This document shows positions 31,955 to 43,190 of a DNA stretch of 64,000 nucleotides, piece after piece. How positions within the stretch are numbered: the stretch's first letter is position 1; the number at the start of each line of letters is the position of its first letter. This stretch comes from Prorocentrum cordatum (lineage: Eukaryota; Sar; Dinophyceae; Prorocentrales; Prorocentraceae). Under the pieces are notes generated by a model, which saw only the letters and a program-made list of their open reading frames with translations, did not search any database and had not been told where the DNA came from. The stretch covers positions 208,501 through 272,500 of the forward strand of contig CAUYUJ010014597.1 in assembly GCA_963575745.1 (NCBI GenBank). The letters run 5' to 3'. The position numbers and the translations under genes were made by a program.

Positions 31955-33379
31955 TCAACGTGACGAGTCGCACTGCAAGACAGAAGCTACAATCGTAAAA
32001 CGCACCGCAGTAGAGCCCTCGGCAGCGCGCAGCCGCGAAGCCACGCGGGCGGCAAGGGAAATTAGCCACGGCTTCAGGCAGAGCTCGGAAAATACAGGCT
32101 CACCGTCAGCAAAACAGCGGAAGCCGTCGAAATCAAAATGCGCCGAATTCGTCGTAACCTCATCCGCCTCGACCCCAGGAGCCAGCCTCAAAAGACAAGC
32201 TGCCTCTACCGAGGGAGGCCCACAAGGTGATGTAGGAGGCGCCGAATCAAGACCGCTACCGACATCAATCGCACAGGTGCAGGCGATCGCAACCTGAGGC
32301 GCCTCAACCGAAGGGGGCTCCTCCGCAACACGATCCCCAGCCCTGCAAACTGACTGGCTGAGGGCCGGCATGACAACGAGAAAGGCCTCGCCACTTCTTA
32401 AGGTCCCGTCGTGGCGAGCCTCGGCAACTGGAGGCTCAGCCAAACATCCAACACTATCAAGGCGATTCTCAAAAGGAGGCTCAGCCGTGCAAACATGATG
32501 CGCATGGTTCCCAAGCGACTGGGATGCTCCTAGATCAGCGACGCCGACGTTGTGACGAACATACCCAACCTCGGTAGAAAATGAAAGGGGTGCCTCAACC
32601 GAAGGAGGCAAGCCCTGAATCACTTCCACCATGGGTGTGTCACGGCACGTTGAGGTCGCAGCTGTAGTAACATCCTCGAGAGTCTGAGACGATTCAAAGA
32701 GGCGAGCCTTATACGAGGAAAGCTCAGCCCCAAAAGGAAAAGGTGGACACGCTGAGCGAGCCTCTCCACCAGGCTTAGCCAAAACCACATGATCCACCAA
32801 AACTGCATTATCTTGGCTTTCGCCAGATGTGGTGTCAGCCACGCCATATGGAGAAATTGCCAGGGCAAGGCCATTTGCGTTCTGTTTGGCCCGTCGCCTA
32901 CGCCGCGAGCGATCTCCGATGAAGTATTTCTGCACCTTCATCTCCTCTGCCTCGGCGGCGTGCGCGCCAGCCTGGCGCGCGTCGGCGGGGGCGGCACGTT
33001 CGCCATCCGCGGCCTTGCCTTCGGAAGTGGCGGTGGCGGCGTCGGCGGGCGCTGTGAAGCCACACCCAGGGCCGACACTGCTGCAGGAGGGGGCTGAGGC
33101 CACTCCTTCAGCCCCATTGAGCTCCCAAAGGCTTTCGCGCGGCCCTTGTGGTCTCGATCGTGCTGAAGTCCTCATCGTCAGAATCAAAACCCAACCGATT
33201 GCTGCGCCATCAGGTGCGTTTCTTCTGCGAAAAGGCCACGCGCCCGCGTGAGAAATCAGCGCCCGATTGCGATGCGAAGGAGTAATACGTGTTGAGATAC
33301 ATGCTTCCCCAAATGGACATAAAACATGAACGGCATCTTCCAAACAATCGCATTCCCATGAGACAAATACCATAATCAA
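31955..33379 (-). CDS. Hypothetical protein with PPSVEA repeats
   Basis: A 474-codon open frame in DNA of moderate GC, where such length is unlikely by chance. A plausible start is the ATG at 33175 (MRTSARSRPQGPRESLW). Visible features are an Ala/Glu-rich stretch, a basic patch (KYFIGDRSRRRRRAKQ), and three widely spaced PPSVEA motifs (GLPPSVEAPLSF, EEPPSVEAPQVA, CGPPSVEAACLL) with related AEPP segments between them, suggesting degenerate internal repeats. No domain recognised. An overlapping frame (31701-32069) carries a hydrophobic stretch (LVTLIVGLALAASLVAAAL) that could be a transmembrane C-terminus if a splice or frame change joins them near 32.0 kb. Confidence 0.45.
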   Translation of the reverse strand: MIMVFVSWECDCLEDAVHVLCPFGEACISTRITPSHRNRALISHAGAWPFRRRNAPDGAAIGWVLILTMRTSARSRPQGPRESLWELNGAEGVASAPSCSSVGPGCGFTAPADAATATSEGKAADGERAAPADARQAGAHAAEAEEMKVQKYFIGDRSRRRRRAKQNANGLALAISPYGVADTTSGESQDNAVLVDHVVLAKPGGEARSACPPFPFGAELSSYKARLFESSQTLEDVTTAATSTCRDTPMVEVIQGLPPSVEAPLSFSTEVGYVRHNVGVADLGASQSLGNHAHHVCTAEPPFENRLDSVGCLAEPPVAEARHDGTLRSGEAFLVVMPALSQSVCRAGDRVAEEPPSVEAPQVAIACTCAIDVGSGLDSAPPTSPCGPPSVEAACLLRLAPGVEADEVTTNSAHFDFDGFRCFADGEPVFSELCLKPWLISLAARVASRLRAAEGSTAVRFTIVASVLQCDSSR

Positions 33380-33859
33380 GGCACCTCGCCTGCGAGAGAT
33401 ACGTTACGCATCGTACTCTCAAGGGAGCTGCGCGCCCCACGCCCATCAACATGTTGCACTTCGTGTCTAAGCCCACAGTCTGCGCAAGACGGAAAGGTGA
33501 ACTATCATCTCAACAAGAAAACATGGGATATGCCATGGTGGAGCTGCTTTCCTTCTGCCGCGAAAAAGCGACCGATGAATTTCAGCTTGTCTCGTGTCCC
33601 ATCCAACCCGCGTTGTGGCCATGGCCCCATAACGAGTTGATGTTTAATGCAAACTGGCCCATAAAGATAAACACCAACGTCCTGTCCCAACTAAGAGCGA
33701 TATCTGCTCCATTCTGCCCTCACCAAGTGAAGACTGAAAACGTTTTCATTCCGCTTCCATTCCGCTTCGCCTTCAATATGATTACATTCCGCCTTCAACA
33801 CGGCCCCAAATGACCCAAATCGCCCCGTTCCCGTCGGAAGAAGCAATTTTCCCGACGGG

Positions 33860-34830
33860 CACGGGCGAGTGCAGGCACCAAAGCGCACACGAGGCCATCG
33901 AGATCGCCCCAACACGGCCCAAGAGGACCCCAAGAGGGCCCCATGACGGTCCAAACCAGCCCTAAGACGGCCTCCGATGCGGACAAAATCGCCCCCCCCA
34001 AAGCGATACAACGAACCGGTATTGCTTCCCCAAGAGGGTCCAAGAGGCCACCAAGTCAGTCCACGCTGTCTCCAAGACGGCCCAAGATCAAAGATGACCC
34101 CGAGACGGCCCAAAATTGTTTCGAGACGGCTCGAGAGGCCCCCAAGCCGGCCCAAAAGGCCTCCAAGAGGCCCTCCAGGAGGGCCCGAGGAGGCCCAAAA
34201 CACATAATGCCAATTGGTGTTTGAAAAATTGTGGCTCTCTCGCCTTTCTCGGAATCTGACCGCACACTACGGCCCAGGATGCCTTCGATGTCGGCCCAAG
34301 GCAGCCCAAGAGGCCTCCAAGAAAGCCCCAGAACGGCCCAAGAGTACCCCGCGGTGGCCCAAGTCAGCCTTACGAAGGTCTCCGATCTCTAGAAGCCTCT
34401 GGGGGTCCGCGAAGGCCACTGGAAAAATTCGCCTGACACTTGGACCTCAACAGACTCCAAGAGGCCTAAACTGTCTGGGAGAGGTAATGCACATTTGTTC
34501 ATCGGGTCGGTTGCAGGCCCCAAGACCGTCAAAACCAGACCAGGGATGAACAAGTACGCCCAGGGAAGCCTCCAGGACGAACTGTCGACACGACCTGCAC
34601 AAGTTGCCCCCCCCGAAGACGGCACCCCAAACCGCCAGCAGGGCGCCAAGAGGCTTCCAAGAGGCCCCCAGCAGTGCCCGACGGGCCCCTCAATTCCCCC
34701 CCCCCCAAAAAAAAAAAAACACCGAGCGGCCTCCATAGAGGCTCCAAGACCGACAAAATACTTCCGAAAGGCCTCCCATGAGACACCAACACACAAACAT
34801 ATTATCAAGGAGCCCTCCAGCCTACGATCA
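33860..34830 (+). repeat. Dispersed CCAAGA(G/C)GGCC micro-repeat array, locus 1
   Basis: Words such as GGCCCAAGAGG, CCAAGACGGCCC and CCCCAAGAGGGTCC recur irregularly every 9-15 bp. An AT-richer insert near 34200-34260 (CCAATTGGTGTTTGAAAAAT, then CTCTCGCC) interrupts it. Related sequence lies at 35880-36660 (same strand) and 61560-62110 (opposite strand). Confidence 0.7.
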
Positions 34831-35300
34831 CATGCGCGGCGGCAGGTTTGACCAAGTGCCACTCTACAGACACTTCACACATACACGTCGTTCATTTCTA
34901 AACGTGCTCATTTCTAGTTGTGCTCGTTTCAAATTGTTCCTGGCCCCCTAGTGGCCAGGAAGAGGCCCATGATAGAACAATTAGAAATGAAAGGATCTTG
35001 GCCTCCCCTAAGATCAAAGAACAACTTTCAAATATTTACAAATGAACCATGTGTACTTCTGACAGGCCCCCACTGAGACACCAAACATACTATCAAGGAG
35101 GCCTCCAGCCTACGACCACATGCGCGGCGGCAGGTTTGACCGAATGCCACTTTTCTAAACGTGCTCATTTCTGGTTGTGCTCGTTTCTCATTGTTCCTGA
35201 CCCCCTAGTGGCCAGGAAGAGGCCCAGGATAGAACAATCGGAAATGAAAGGATATTGGCCCCAACAATCAAAGAACCTTCGAACTATTAGACAGGAGCAA
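34773..35300 (+). repeat. Tandem duplication (about 295 bp) containing a fold-back element
   Basis: Copy 1 (about 34773-35067) and copy 2 (about 35068-35300) share GAGACACCAA, GCCTACGA(T/C)CACATGCGCGG and CGTGCTCATTTCT. Each contains a fold-back of about 80 bp: CATTTCTAGTTG (34909-34920) pairs with CAATTAGAAATG (34978-34989) around CCTGGCCCCCTAGTGGCCAG (from 34939). Copy 2 has the same layout at 35166-35246. Confidence 0.8.
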
Positions 35301-35879
35301 TGTGTACATGCACATGGGCGCCTCCATGTATACGTTCTGCGGGGGTCGCGAGATGGTTTGTCGGCATGGGGCGAGCCTCGAGCAGCAGCTTTTGACTAGC
35401 ATGGCCCGTGCATCCGACACTGGGGCATCGGCGGCTCGCGATGCGAGCTCCTCGGGCGCGGCTAGAACCCAGGCGCGCGCGTACCACGCGCGTGGTCCTC
35501 GTGCACGTATACCCGGGGGCCGGGCCCGGGGGCCCGGGGGCCACCCATACGGTGGAGGCGTTTGTTAAGGAATAGTCCCAGGAGGCGCCAGACCCTGGAG
35601 GATTCCTTGTTCAATGAGGGCAGCGGTGATATCTATGGCCGATCCACGATTGGAGTTCCACTGGCTTCCAGACACTGGATTCCGTATCTACAGGTCCATT
35701 ATCCAATGCTCACACCGTACCACTGGCCATCGCTCGGACGTCCATTTCCTGTGTTTTGTTTCGGTTTCGTGCGTGGTTGTTTCGCCAAATAATCAAGGAT
35801 GCTCCTCGATAGTCCTCGCCGAAAACAAATGCACGCGTCCGAGCGATGCCAGGACCACAAATGGGGGGACCGGGTTGCC

Positions 35880-36660
35880 CAGGGCGGCCTCGAAACGCAC
35901 CAACGGCGGCCTAGAGGCCCCGAAGATGGCCCAGAAGGCTTTCAAGACAGCCCAAGACGGCTTAGTTGTGCGCCAAGCTGTCCTCGGAGGTGCCTACGAC
36001 GGCCCACGATTGCCCGAAGATGGTCCACGATGGTCCCACGATGGCTCAAGAGGCCCCCAGGACGGCCGAAAAGGCCTCCAAGAGGCTCTTCAGGAGGACC
36101 CGACGGAGACAAAAGCATGCATGTTCCATTTGTTGTTGGAAGGATTTTGGCGTTCTCCCCTTTTTCGGCTTCCGACCGCCCACGGCGGCCCAAGAGGCTT
36201 CCAACATTGCCCCAAAACGGCCCAGGTGGTCAACAAGAGGATCCCAAGACGGCCCAAGAGGACCAGAGGATGTCCAAGATGGACTCAAGACGGCCCAAGA
36301 GAGACGGTCAAACATGGCTCCAAGCTGGTCCTCGCCGATTGAAGTTGGTATCCAAGGCGGCCCAAGAGGTTCCGAGAGGCCTGAAGGTTCGCCGGCTCTG
36401 CCTCCAAGATGGCTCACGATGGCCCGAAGACGGGCCCAACATAGCTTCACGACGGTACACAAGGCCCAGGCCCCCAAGAGACCTTCCAGGAGAGCCCAGT
36501 GAGGACAACATCATCGGTGTCCATTTGTTGTTTAAAAATGTCGCCGTGCCTGGCTGCCGACCGCCCAAGACGGCCCAAGAGATCTTGAGATCGCCCGAAG
36601 AGAGCCTAAAAGGACCCAAGGAGGGCTTCAACAAGGGCCCACTGAGGGGGCCGGAGCAGA
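35880..36660 (+). repeat. CCAAGA(G/C)GGCC micro-repeat array, locus 2
   Basis: Dense GGCCCAAGA words. Two AT-richer inserts (near 36120-36170 and 36505-36550), both containing CCATTTGTTGTT, lie about 390 bp apart, suggesting a larger repeat unit. Confidence 0.7.
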
Positions 36661-39339
36661 ATACAGAAAACCAGCCATGCAATCCACAAACACTCTAACA
36701 CGCCACTGCCGTTCAACCACGACGATGGATTCCTTAATTTATGTGTCGGCGCGTTGTAGCAGTGCTCCTTCGTCGGTTCCGTACGATTTGAAAAAAATGG
36801 AGAAGCTAAGGGAGCCAAAAATAGGGGGCCCACACTGACCCAACATGGCCCCCAGATGGCCCTCGACAGCCCCCAGTGGTCCCTTATGACGTCTACAGGA
36901 CGCTTTCTAAAAGTTCACTACGACATAAGAGGGCCCAAGTAATGCTAAAGCTGCAATGCCTTGTTTTTGCGCATGCATTCGTGCGGTGCTGCTTGGTCTG
37001 CGCTAGAGCCGCGCGCGCGGTTCGAATGTAGGTCCGAATAGATACACCTATATATATGTATATATATAACCATATATATATACATGCACACGATCACACT
37101 TCATAGATGCCCCTCTGACATCTCAATGTCATCCTCTGTCTCATCCGTCTCCTCTTCCTCCTCCTCCTCCTCCCACGAGAGAGAGAGAGAGAGAGAAATA
37201 GAGAGAGAGAGAGAGAGAAGGGCAGCGACTTTGGAATAAGAAGCCTCCTATCTGATACAAATGAGATCCTCATCTCGGCGCTCTGGCTGCGAGAGCTAAT
37301 TCCCTGCCCCAGCCGCCGCCTCACGTATGGCGATGATTCGCGCGATCGCCTGGTCACTCGCCGTCAACCAGCGGACCTCGTGATCCTCCCAGAAGATGGG
37401 GTGGTGGCTGAGGTCGACCCTCGCCATGGAAGGATAATACAAATAATAAAAAAAGAGAGGGAGAAGGAAAAAAGGAGGGGTGATATAAACATCAGACAAC
37501 ACGACACACAAGCACAAGCATAAAGAATGTGGAAAAGCTCCGATTCGTCTTCAGGACATTCAGACCAAGGCCGATGTCAGGAAAGAGGGGTGCGAGAGAA
37601 GGGAGGAAAGATGAGGCAGCGGATCTCATGATCTTCCCAAGAGATGGGGCGACGATTGGGCTGAAAATCTAATACGGGCAATGGCAGTATTGAGGCTGGT
37701 ACATCGCAAGGAATCAAATGCAGGGCACTGAGAATACACGACCCCGCCGAAGCCTCCCCGACATCCTGCTAGTCTTCCCTCTTCTCCTCCTCCTCCTCCT
37801 CCTCCTCCTCCTCCTCCTCCTCCTCCCCCTCCTCCTCCTTCTTATCCATGTCTCGTCGTACTACTCGACCTCTTGTCCCCCTCTCCTCATTCATTAAGCT
37901 ACCACTGCTGCACCTCCTGCATTTCCTCCTTCTCCTCCCCTCGGGGAACGCCGGCTGACCACACCACCATTCCTGCCTAGGCCAAGCCAGGAGGCCGTCT
38001 ACACCGACGATGGGCTCAAGATGGGCCTAGCCAGGATCGGTGAGGTGGTCAGCTGAGGTTCACCGGTCCTTCCACGCTCTCCCACAGGCAGCCAGCGCGG
38101 GCGGACCTCCAGAGGAAGTCGACGTAGGGCTTGTGGCTGGACGCCTCCCGACGGTACGCGGCGGGCGTCCAGTGTCGCGCGCTTACCGCGTGCTTTCCAC
38201 GCCCTCCCTTCCCCGTGCGTCCGTCGTTCGGGGCGACGAGCTGCTGCGCCCGCCTGACCCGACGAGCCACTGCGTCCTGCCCGTAACCTACGCGACGACG
38301 CGAAGGACTACAAGGTGAGAGCCAGGGAGAATCCTCCCTCTCCGCCTCCTCCGCATCATCATCCTTCTATTCCGTGTCATTATCCTCCTCCCCGTCTTCC
38401 TCCTCCTTCTCCTCCCCCTCCTCCTCCTCCTCCTCCTTATCACTCTCCTCCTCTCCTCCTCCTCCTCCTCCTCCTCCTCCTCCTCCTCCTCCTCCTCCTC
38501 CATCCCCCTGTCCTCCTCCGCATCCTCCTTATCCTCCTCCTCCCCCTCCTCCACCCTGCTCCTCTCCACTTCACTCCTCTCCTTCATACATCATGCCCCT
38601 TTTCGCGCGCACGCGAATTTCTGTCGGGCTGATAACCACAATCGCGCATGCACAGCTGCGGTTAAACCAAATCTAGGAAGCACGCCATACAACGTGTCTG
38701 CTGAGACAACCGACAAGTTGGAACGCGCTGGACTTTGCACCCTCACCCTGCCTGTAGCCTCTATTCCCACACCCAGTTCATCCTGCGCCGCCTCCTCGTC
38801 CACCTCCTCCCTCCTCCTCCTCCTCCTCCTCCTCCTCCCTCCCCATACTCCGACTGCACCGCATCCTCCTACGACTCCTCAGCACGACTACTCCTCCTAC
38901 CTACGTCATCCTCCCACCCATACAGGCCTCCAATCCTCATAATCCTTCCTACAGAAGCACCTCGACGTCATCTCATACCTCCTCACCACCCGCCCAAATC
39001 ATCCTTAATACTCCTTATTCCTCATCCTCCTCCTCCCTACTGTTCATCATTCCTCCTACGTCTGCATCCTCGAATCCTCATCCTCGATCATCCTCAGTCA
39101 TCCGCTTCCTCCTCCACGTACTAAGCACCCCACACTAAAGCATCCATTGCCCTGCCCCACTCCGCCTCCACCTGAACCTCCCACCCTGAACCTCCACAAT
39201 CGCCCTCCCCAACCTCCTCATCTCTTTTCTATTCCCTCTCCCCCCCCCCCCCCTATCTCCTCTCCTCCTCCTCCCCTTCCTCACTCTCCCTCCCCCCTCC
39301 CCTTCCCCCTCCTCCTCCCTCCTCCTCCTCCTCCTCCTC
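36661..39339. other. Gene-poor stretch with microsatellites
   Basis: TA-rich dinucleotide tract at 37035-37085, GA repeat at 37167-37220, CTC tracts at 37783-37840 and 38400-38560, and CT-rich DNA up to 39340. A 43-codon minus-strand ORF (37428-37297, starting MARVDLSHHPIFWEDHEV) is the only protein-like frame. Part of it has a diverged second copy near 37620-37670. Confidence 0.5.
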
Positions 39340-39389
39340 GGACGTACCTGGGGGATGACTGGGTCAGCTCCATCACACTTGCGGGGCGC

Positions 39390-42300
39390 CTACCGCCACA
39401 GCTGGTACCTCACAGAGGAGGCAAGAGCGCGGGCACGGCATTCAGGAAGATGGTCAATTTCGGCCCTGTGAGCGTTGATGGTGTTGAAGAGGAGGGTAGC
39501 AGCGGCAGGCAGCAGGAGGCTCTCGGCCGAGGGGGAGGAGAGACCAAGTCGCTCGATGGGGCATCCTGGGAGCACTCTCTTCTGGAGGACCAGCGCTAAA
39601 ATGGCCAGGAACCGAGGGCAAGACCAATAGTGTGGCAAACTGTCAGAGCTGGATGATATTCCACATGGCACACAGCCTAGAACACAGAGGGCAGGCTTCT
39701 GAAAGCGAGCCTCCGTCGTCCATCCGTTGACGAGGAGTTTCAAAATCGCATTCGACTGAACTGGTGGAAGCTTCAAGAGACAGTGCTGGGTTTCGGACCA
39801 GGGCCAACCGGCGAGGGTCTCCAGGGATATCGGGAGCCAGGCATTTAATCGCTTGCAGAAAATACCGACCAATGGGTCGGGAAACCGAACTTCTAGGAGT
39901 GTCAGGGCGAGCTTTCCCTGGATCTTCGCACGGCGATTCGGGGGAGGAGGAGGGAGCGAGGTGACGGCAGAGGTGGCAGCAGCAGCGAGGAGCTCACGAG
40001 CGGGGTGGGAGGAGGTGACTAGATCTTGCCCAATGTTGGCAGGAAAGCAAGCTGAGGCGGAAGACAGGAATTCCGCGAATGATGGCTGGCACCAGAACGA
40101 GGGAGACAGAGAGCCAGCAGCACGGGTGGGGAGAGGCAGACATCGGTCCGCGGTTTCACGGAGAGAGGCAAGGACGGTTGGCCAGCTCTGGAGTGTGGTG
40201 GCACTGGATCTCAGGAGAGTGGCCGATGACAGTATGAGAGCGCTTGGGAACTTCGGCCCTCCCCACCTCCAGAGGTTGAAAAAACCAGCGCGAGAGATCA
40301 CACAGTGCGGCGAGCGCCACAGGCGGGCAAGAAGCGCGGCCTCACCTGAGAGAATCTCCGCTGGGAGCGGCATGAACTGGGCGACGTACGTCAGGACACT
40401 GGTGACCCTTGTCGAGTAGAGCTGAGCCGTCACACGATGTGGCCCTTGTTGCTGTGCAAGGATCAAGCCACGGTCTCTCCATTTCTGGATTGGTGCGCGC
40501 CAACTATGAAGATGCACTGCGGGTCCGAGATAAAGACCAAGATATAGAAGTTCTGGAACAATCTTGAAAGAGGACCATGTCGGGATATGGTCGGCGATCC
40601 ATTGTGCGTATCGGTCGTGAGTCACATCTGAGAATGAGCCGCATAACGGAACAATCTTGCACTTTGTCGGCTTGAGCACAAGGGCAGCCACACGAGCGGC
40701 AACCCGAAAGATACGGACAAAGATCTTGAGCACCCTGATGGTCCTGATGGCAGCACCGACGTCGTCGGCGCAAGCACGAACCAGCCCGAGGGCACGACGA
40801 TTGATACTCCAGTCGAAATCAAGCATGAACGGGTCCGCGGCCACTGCGAACAAGAAGCCCGAGCCAGGGCAACCTTGCACTATGCCGCTCTGGATGTAGT
40901 AGAGCCGCGCAGCGTTTCCATAGACAGAGTTGTTGATAGACGAGGAACACGCATTGGCCGACCAGCATTGGACGCAGCGATACAGCTCGGCGAAGAACCA
41001 ACATAGCGCCTCGGGCAAGCCCGCGCGACGGAGAACCAAGAAGAGCCATTGATGGGCCACACTTGGGAAGGCCTGCTGAAAATCGAAACTGACGAGCAGA
41101 GACATGGCTACGGAGACGTCGTCCTGCTGGGAGTATTCCCTCGAGGCCCCATCGAGCTCCACAATGTTGTTCCCAAAGTTCCTGGACGGCACGAACCCCC
41201 TCTGAATTTTGCACACCACCTCTGGGAGAGCACGAGATAGCCGGCGTACGATCGTCCCCGTGATGATTTTGACGTCCGTGTTTTTGAGGCCAAGGGGGCG
41301 CAAGTTGCTGGGGGCCCGCACGCAGCCTCTGAGAGTGTCCTCGGTCTCGGAGCCTTTGGGGATGAAGACGCCTATCATGTCGTTGAAACCTACCATCATA
41401 GCATTTCCACCCAGAATCCACCACATGACCGACAGTAGGACCGATGAGGAGAAAGAGGATCGTTGGTACGCGGCGTATGGGAGACCGTCGGGGCCAGGGG
41501 CTGAGTGAGACAGCCTCTGTATGTAAGACTCCATCTGGGGCTTCGTGGGCGGGGCGATGTTAGCGAAATCGAACTTGGGGCAGAATCTATTCAAATACAT
41601 GTCGGCGGCAGCCTCGTCGATATTTTTGTGTTGGAAGACGGGGCCCCAGTGCGTGGCAATCTCGTGGTGCATTTCCTCGGATGACGAGACAATCGGGCCA
41701 TTTTGAGATCGAATTCCAGTAAGCTCCGTGCGCCGTCCGAATGGCGCCCATATCTTGGCTCGCTGTATGAGCCTCCGAAGCCGCTTCCTGAGCTTCGCAC
41801 GGGCGTGAGCGGGAGCCTGCTGGGCGTCTGCAGCAGCAAGCTCGCGACGGAGAGAGGACCGGGCGGACTCGGCTTCTGCAAATTGGAGCTCGTCCAGCAG
41901 AGTAGAAAAGCGTGCAGGGTCCACGAAACGCACACGTCCCTCCTCAGAGACCTCCAGGATTTCTCGAGCAAATGGATAGCGAAGGAGACGTTCAGCTAAC
42001 CAACGATCTTGGCGCCATACAGCTCTGGATGAGGAGCGCATAACCAGCAACTTCGAAGTGGGGTTCGAGGGTTCGTCCTGGAAGAGCGCGTCCCTGGCGT
42101 ACCTGGCCCCCTCCTTCAGGACGGTTTTGTACATTTCCAGGGCCAGTGGGGGTGAGAGCTCCGAGATATCAATAGCGGGCCAGGTGGCATCCACATACTT
42201 CTGGAACTGCGGGTGTTCAAACAGGTATCTGGGAATCGGCCTGTCGTCCAGGGAAGGGGGAAGTCGAGCACGCAGCGAGGCCAGGATGGGAGCGTGATCT

Positions 42301-43190
42301 GAGAGGCCCCGTTGTTCTAGTGATTCAGGAAGGTCCCGAACGTCCGAGGTCAGATGTAGCAGAGTAAGGATCCAGCCAGGCCAGGATATGAAGATGCGGT
42401 CGATGGCGGATGTGTGTTGGCGAGAGCCATTGTAGTGCGTATTGTCTTGCGGGTCGAGCTCGACCATCGCATTGAAAATCTGCTGCCAAGGTGAGCGGAG
42501 CAGCCGGCGGAACTCGGGCGCGGCAGGGTCTTCAGCCAGCCCACCAGGAAGGGGGTGCGCAGGCAGCGGGGCGTCACGCGGAATGTTGAAGTCGCCCGTG
42601 ACCACGACCAGGTAGTGTTCCGTGTCGCGGCTCGCGATCTCGAGCTCGTGGCGGATGACGCTCAGGATGCGGCTGGTCTGGGCGGGGGTAAGCCCGAAAT
42701 TGTGGATGTTGAAGTGCGAGATGAAGTGGAGGGAGCCGTTGACGGAGCCGTTGACCGAGCCGAGGCAAATCTTCGTGTGCAGGGCACGCCCCTGCACAAG
42801 CACGGTGGAATCGACGTACTTACCATCCCCAGGGAGAGAAGAGATCCTAGGCAGCAGGGTGACCACGCCGCCTTTGTTCAGCTCGGAGAAGAAAGAGTGG
42901 TGTGCCTCATACCCCGAGGCTGAGAAGTGTAAGAAGTCGGCTACGTCGAACTCACTGCCATGCGTCTCCTGGAGCGCAATCACTCGAAAGCCCTTGAGCA
43001 TTGCGCCGAGGTAGGTGGTCTTCAGCGACCGCAATCTCTGATCATGATGAAAGAGAGCTCTCCCATTCCAGGTCCCGAATCCGAGCTCAAAAACAGACGC
43101 GCGACTAGTAAGTCGGAACCAGTCGTTAAAGGCACCACTGTGCCCCAGAAGAGGAGGAGGCAGCGCCAGAGGAGGGAGAGGCCAGGGCGG
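39390..43190 (-). CDS. LINE ORF2: endonuclease, reverse transcriptase, zinc-knuckle
   Basis: The endonuclease comes first: GTWNG (near 43070), LQETHG (near 42970), VVTGDFN (near 42595), AIDRIF and SDHAPIL (near 42295) give the full EEP active-site set. The RT follows: PGPDGLPY, NLRPLGLKN, motif A VSFDFQQAFPSV (near 41080), motif B GIVQGCPGSGFLF, motif C RACADDVGAA (Asp pair 40761-40766), LKPTKCK and LYLGLYLG. The C-terminus has CVLGCVPCG...HYWSCP, a Cys/His knuckle. It would nick the target and prime reverse transcription there. The frame stays open far upstream through ORF1 (to 44345), and no ATG lies between the ORF1 stop and the endonuclease, so how ORF2 is initiated is unclear. No inactivating change seen. 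Confidence 0.9.
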   Translation of the reverse strand, partial: PPWPLPPLALPPPLLGHSGAFNDWFRLTSRASVFELGFGTWNGRALFHHDQRLRSLKTTYLGAMLKGFRVIALQETHGSEFDVADFLHFSASGYEAHHSFFSELNKGGVVTLLPRISSLPGDGKYVDSTVLVQGRALHTKICLGSVNGSVNGSLHFISHFNIHNFGLTPAQTSRILSVIRHELEIASRDTEHYLVVVTGDFNIPRDAPLPAHPLPGGLAEDPAAPEFRRLLRSPWQQIFNAMVELDPQDNTHYNGSRQHTSAIDRIFISWPGWILTLLHLTSDVRDLPESLEQRGLSDHAPILASLRARLPPSLDDRPIPRYLFEHPQFQKYVDATWPAIDISELSPPLALEMYKTVLKEGARYARDALFQDEPSNPTSKLLVMRSSSRAVWRQDRWLAERLLRYPFAREILEVSEEGRVRFVDPARFSTLLDELQFAEAESARSSLRRELAAADAQQAPAHARAKLRKRLRRLIQRAKIWAPFGRRTELTGIRSQNGPIVSSSEEMHHEIATHWGPVFQHKNIDEAAADMYLNRFCPKFDFANIAPPTKPQMESYIQRLSHSAPGPDGLPYAAYQRSSFSSSVLLSVMWWILGGNAMMVGFNDMIGVFIPKGSETEDTLRGCVRAPSNLRPLGLKNTDVKIITGTIVRRLSRALPEVVCKIQRGFVPSRNFGNNIVELDGASREYSQQDDVSVAMSLLVSFDFQQAFPSVAHQWLFLVLRRAGLPEALCWFFAELYRCVQCWSANACSSSINNSVYGNAARLYYIQSGIVQGCPGSGFLFAVAADPFMLDFDWSINRRALGLVRACADDVGAAIRTIRVLKIFVRIFRVAARVAALVLKPTKCKIVPLCGSFSDVTHDRYAQWIADHIPTWSSFKIVPELLYLGLYLGPAVHLHSWRAPIQKWRDRGLILAQQQGPHRVTAQLYSTRVTSVLTYVAQFMPLPAEILSGEAALLARLWRSPHCVISRAGFFNLWRWGGPKFPSALILSSATLLRSSATTLQSWPTVLASLRETADRCLPLPTRAAGSLSPSFWCQPSFAEFLSSASACFPANIGQDLVTSSHPARELLAAAATSAVTSLPPPPPNRRAKIQGKLALTLLEVRFPDPLVGIFCKRLNAWLPISLETLAGWPWSETQHCLLKLPPVQSNAILKLLVNGWTTEARFQKPALCVLGCVPCGISSSSDSLPHYWSCPRFLAILALVLQKRVLPGCPIERLGLSSPSAESLLLPAAATLLFNTINAHRAEIDHLPECRARALASSVRYQLWR

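Noticed and set aside
43020-43130. Programmed -1 frameshift heptamer between LINE ORF1 and ORF2
   Set aside because: I looked for an X-XXY-YYZ slippery heptamer in the ORF1 frame before the stop and did not see a convincing one; the mechanism is left open.
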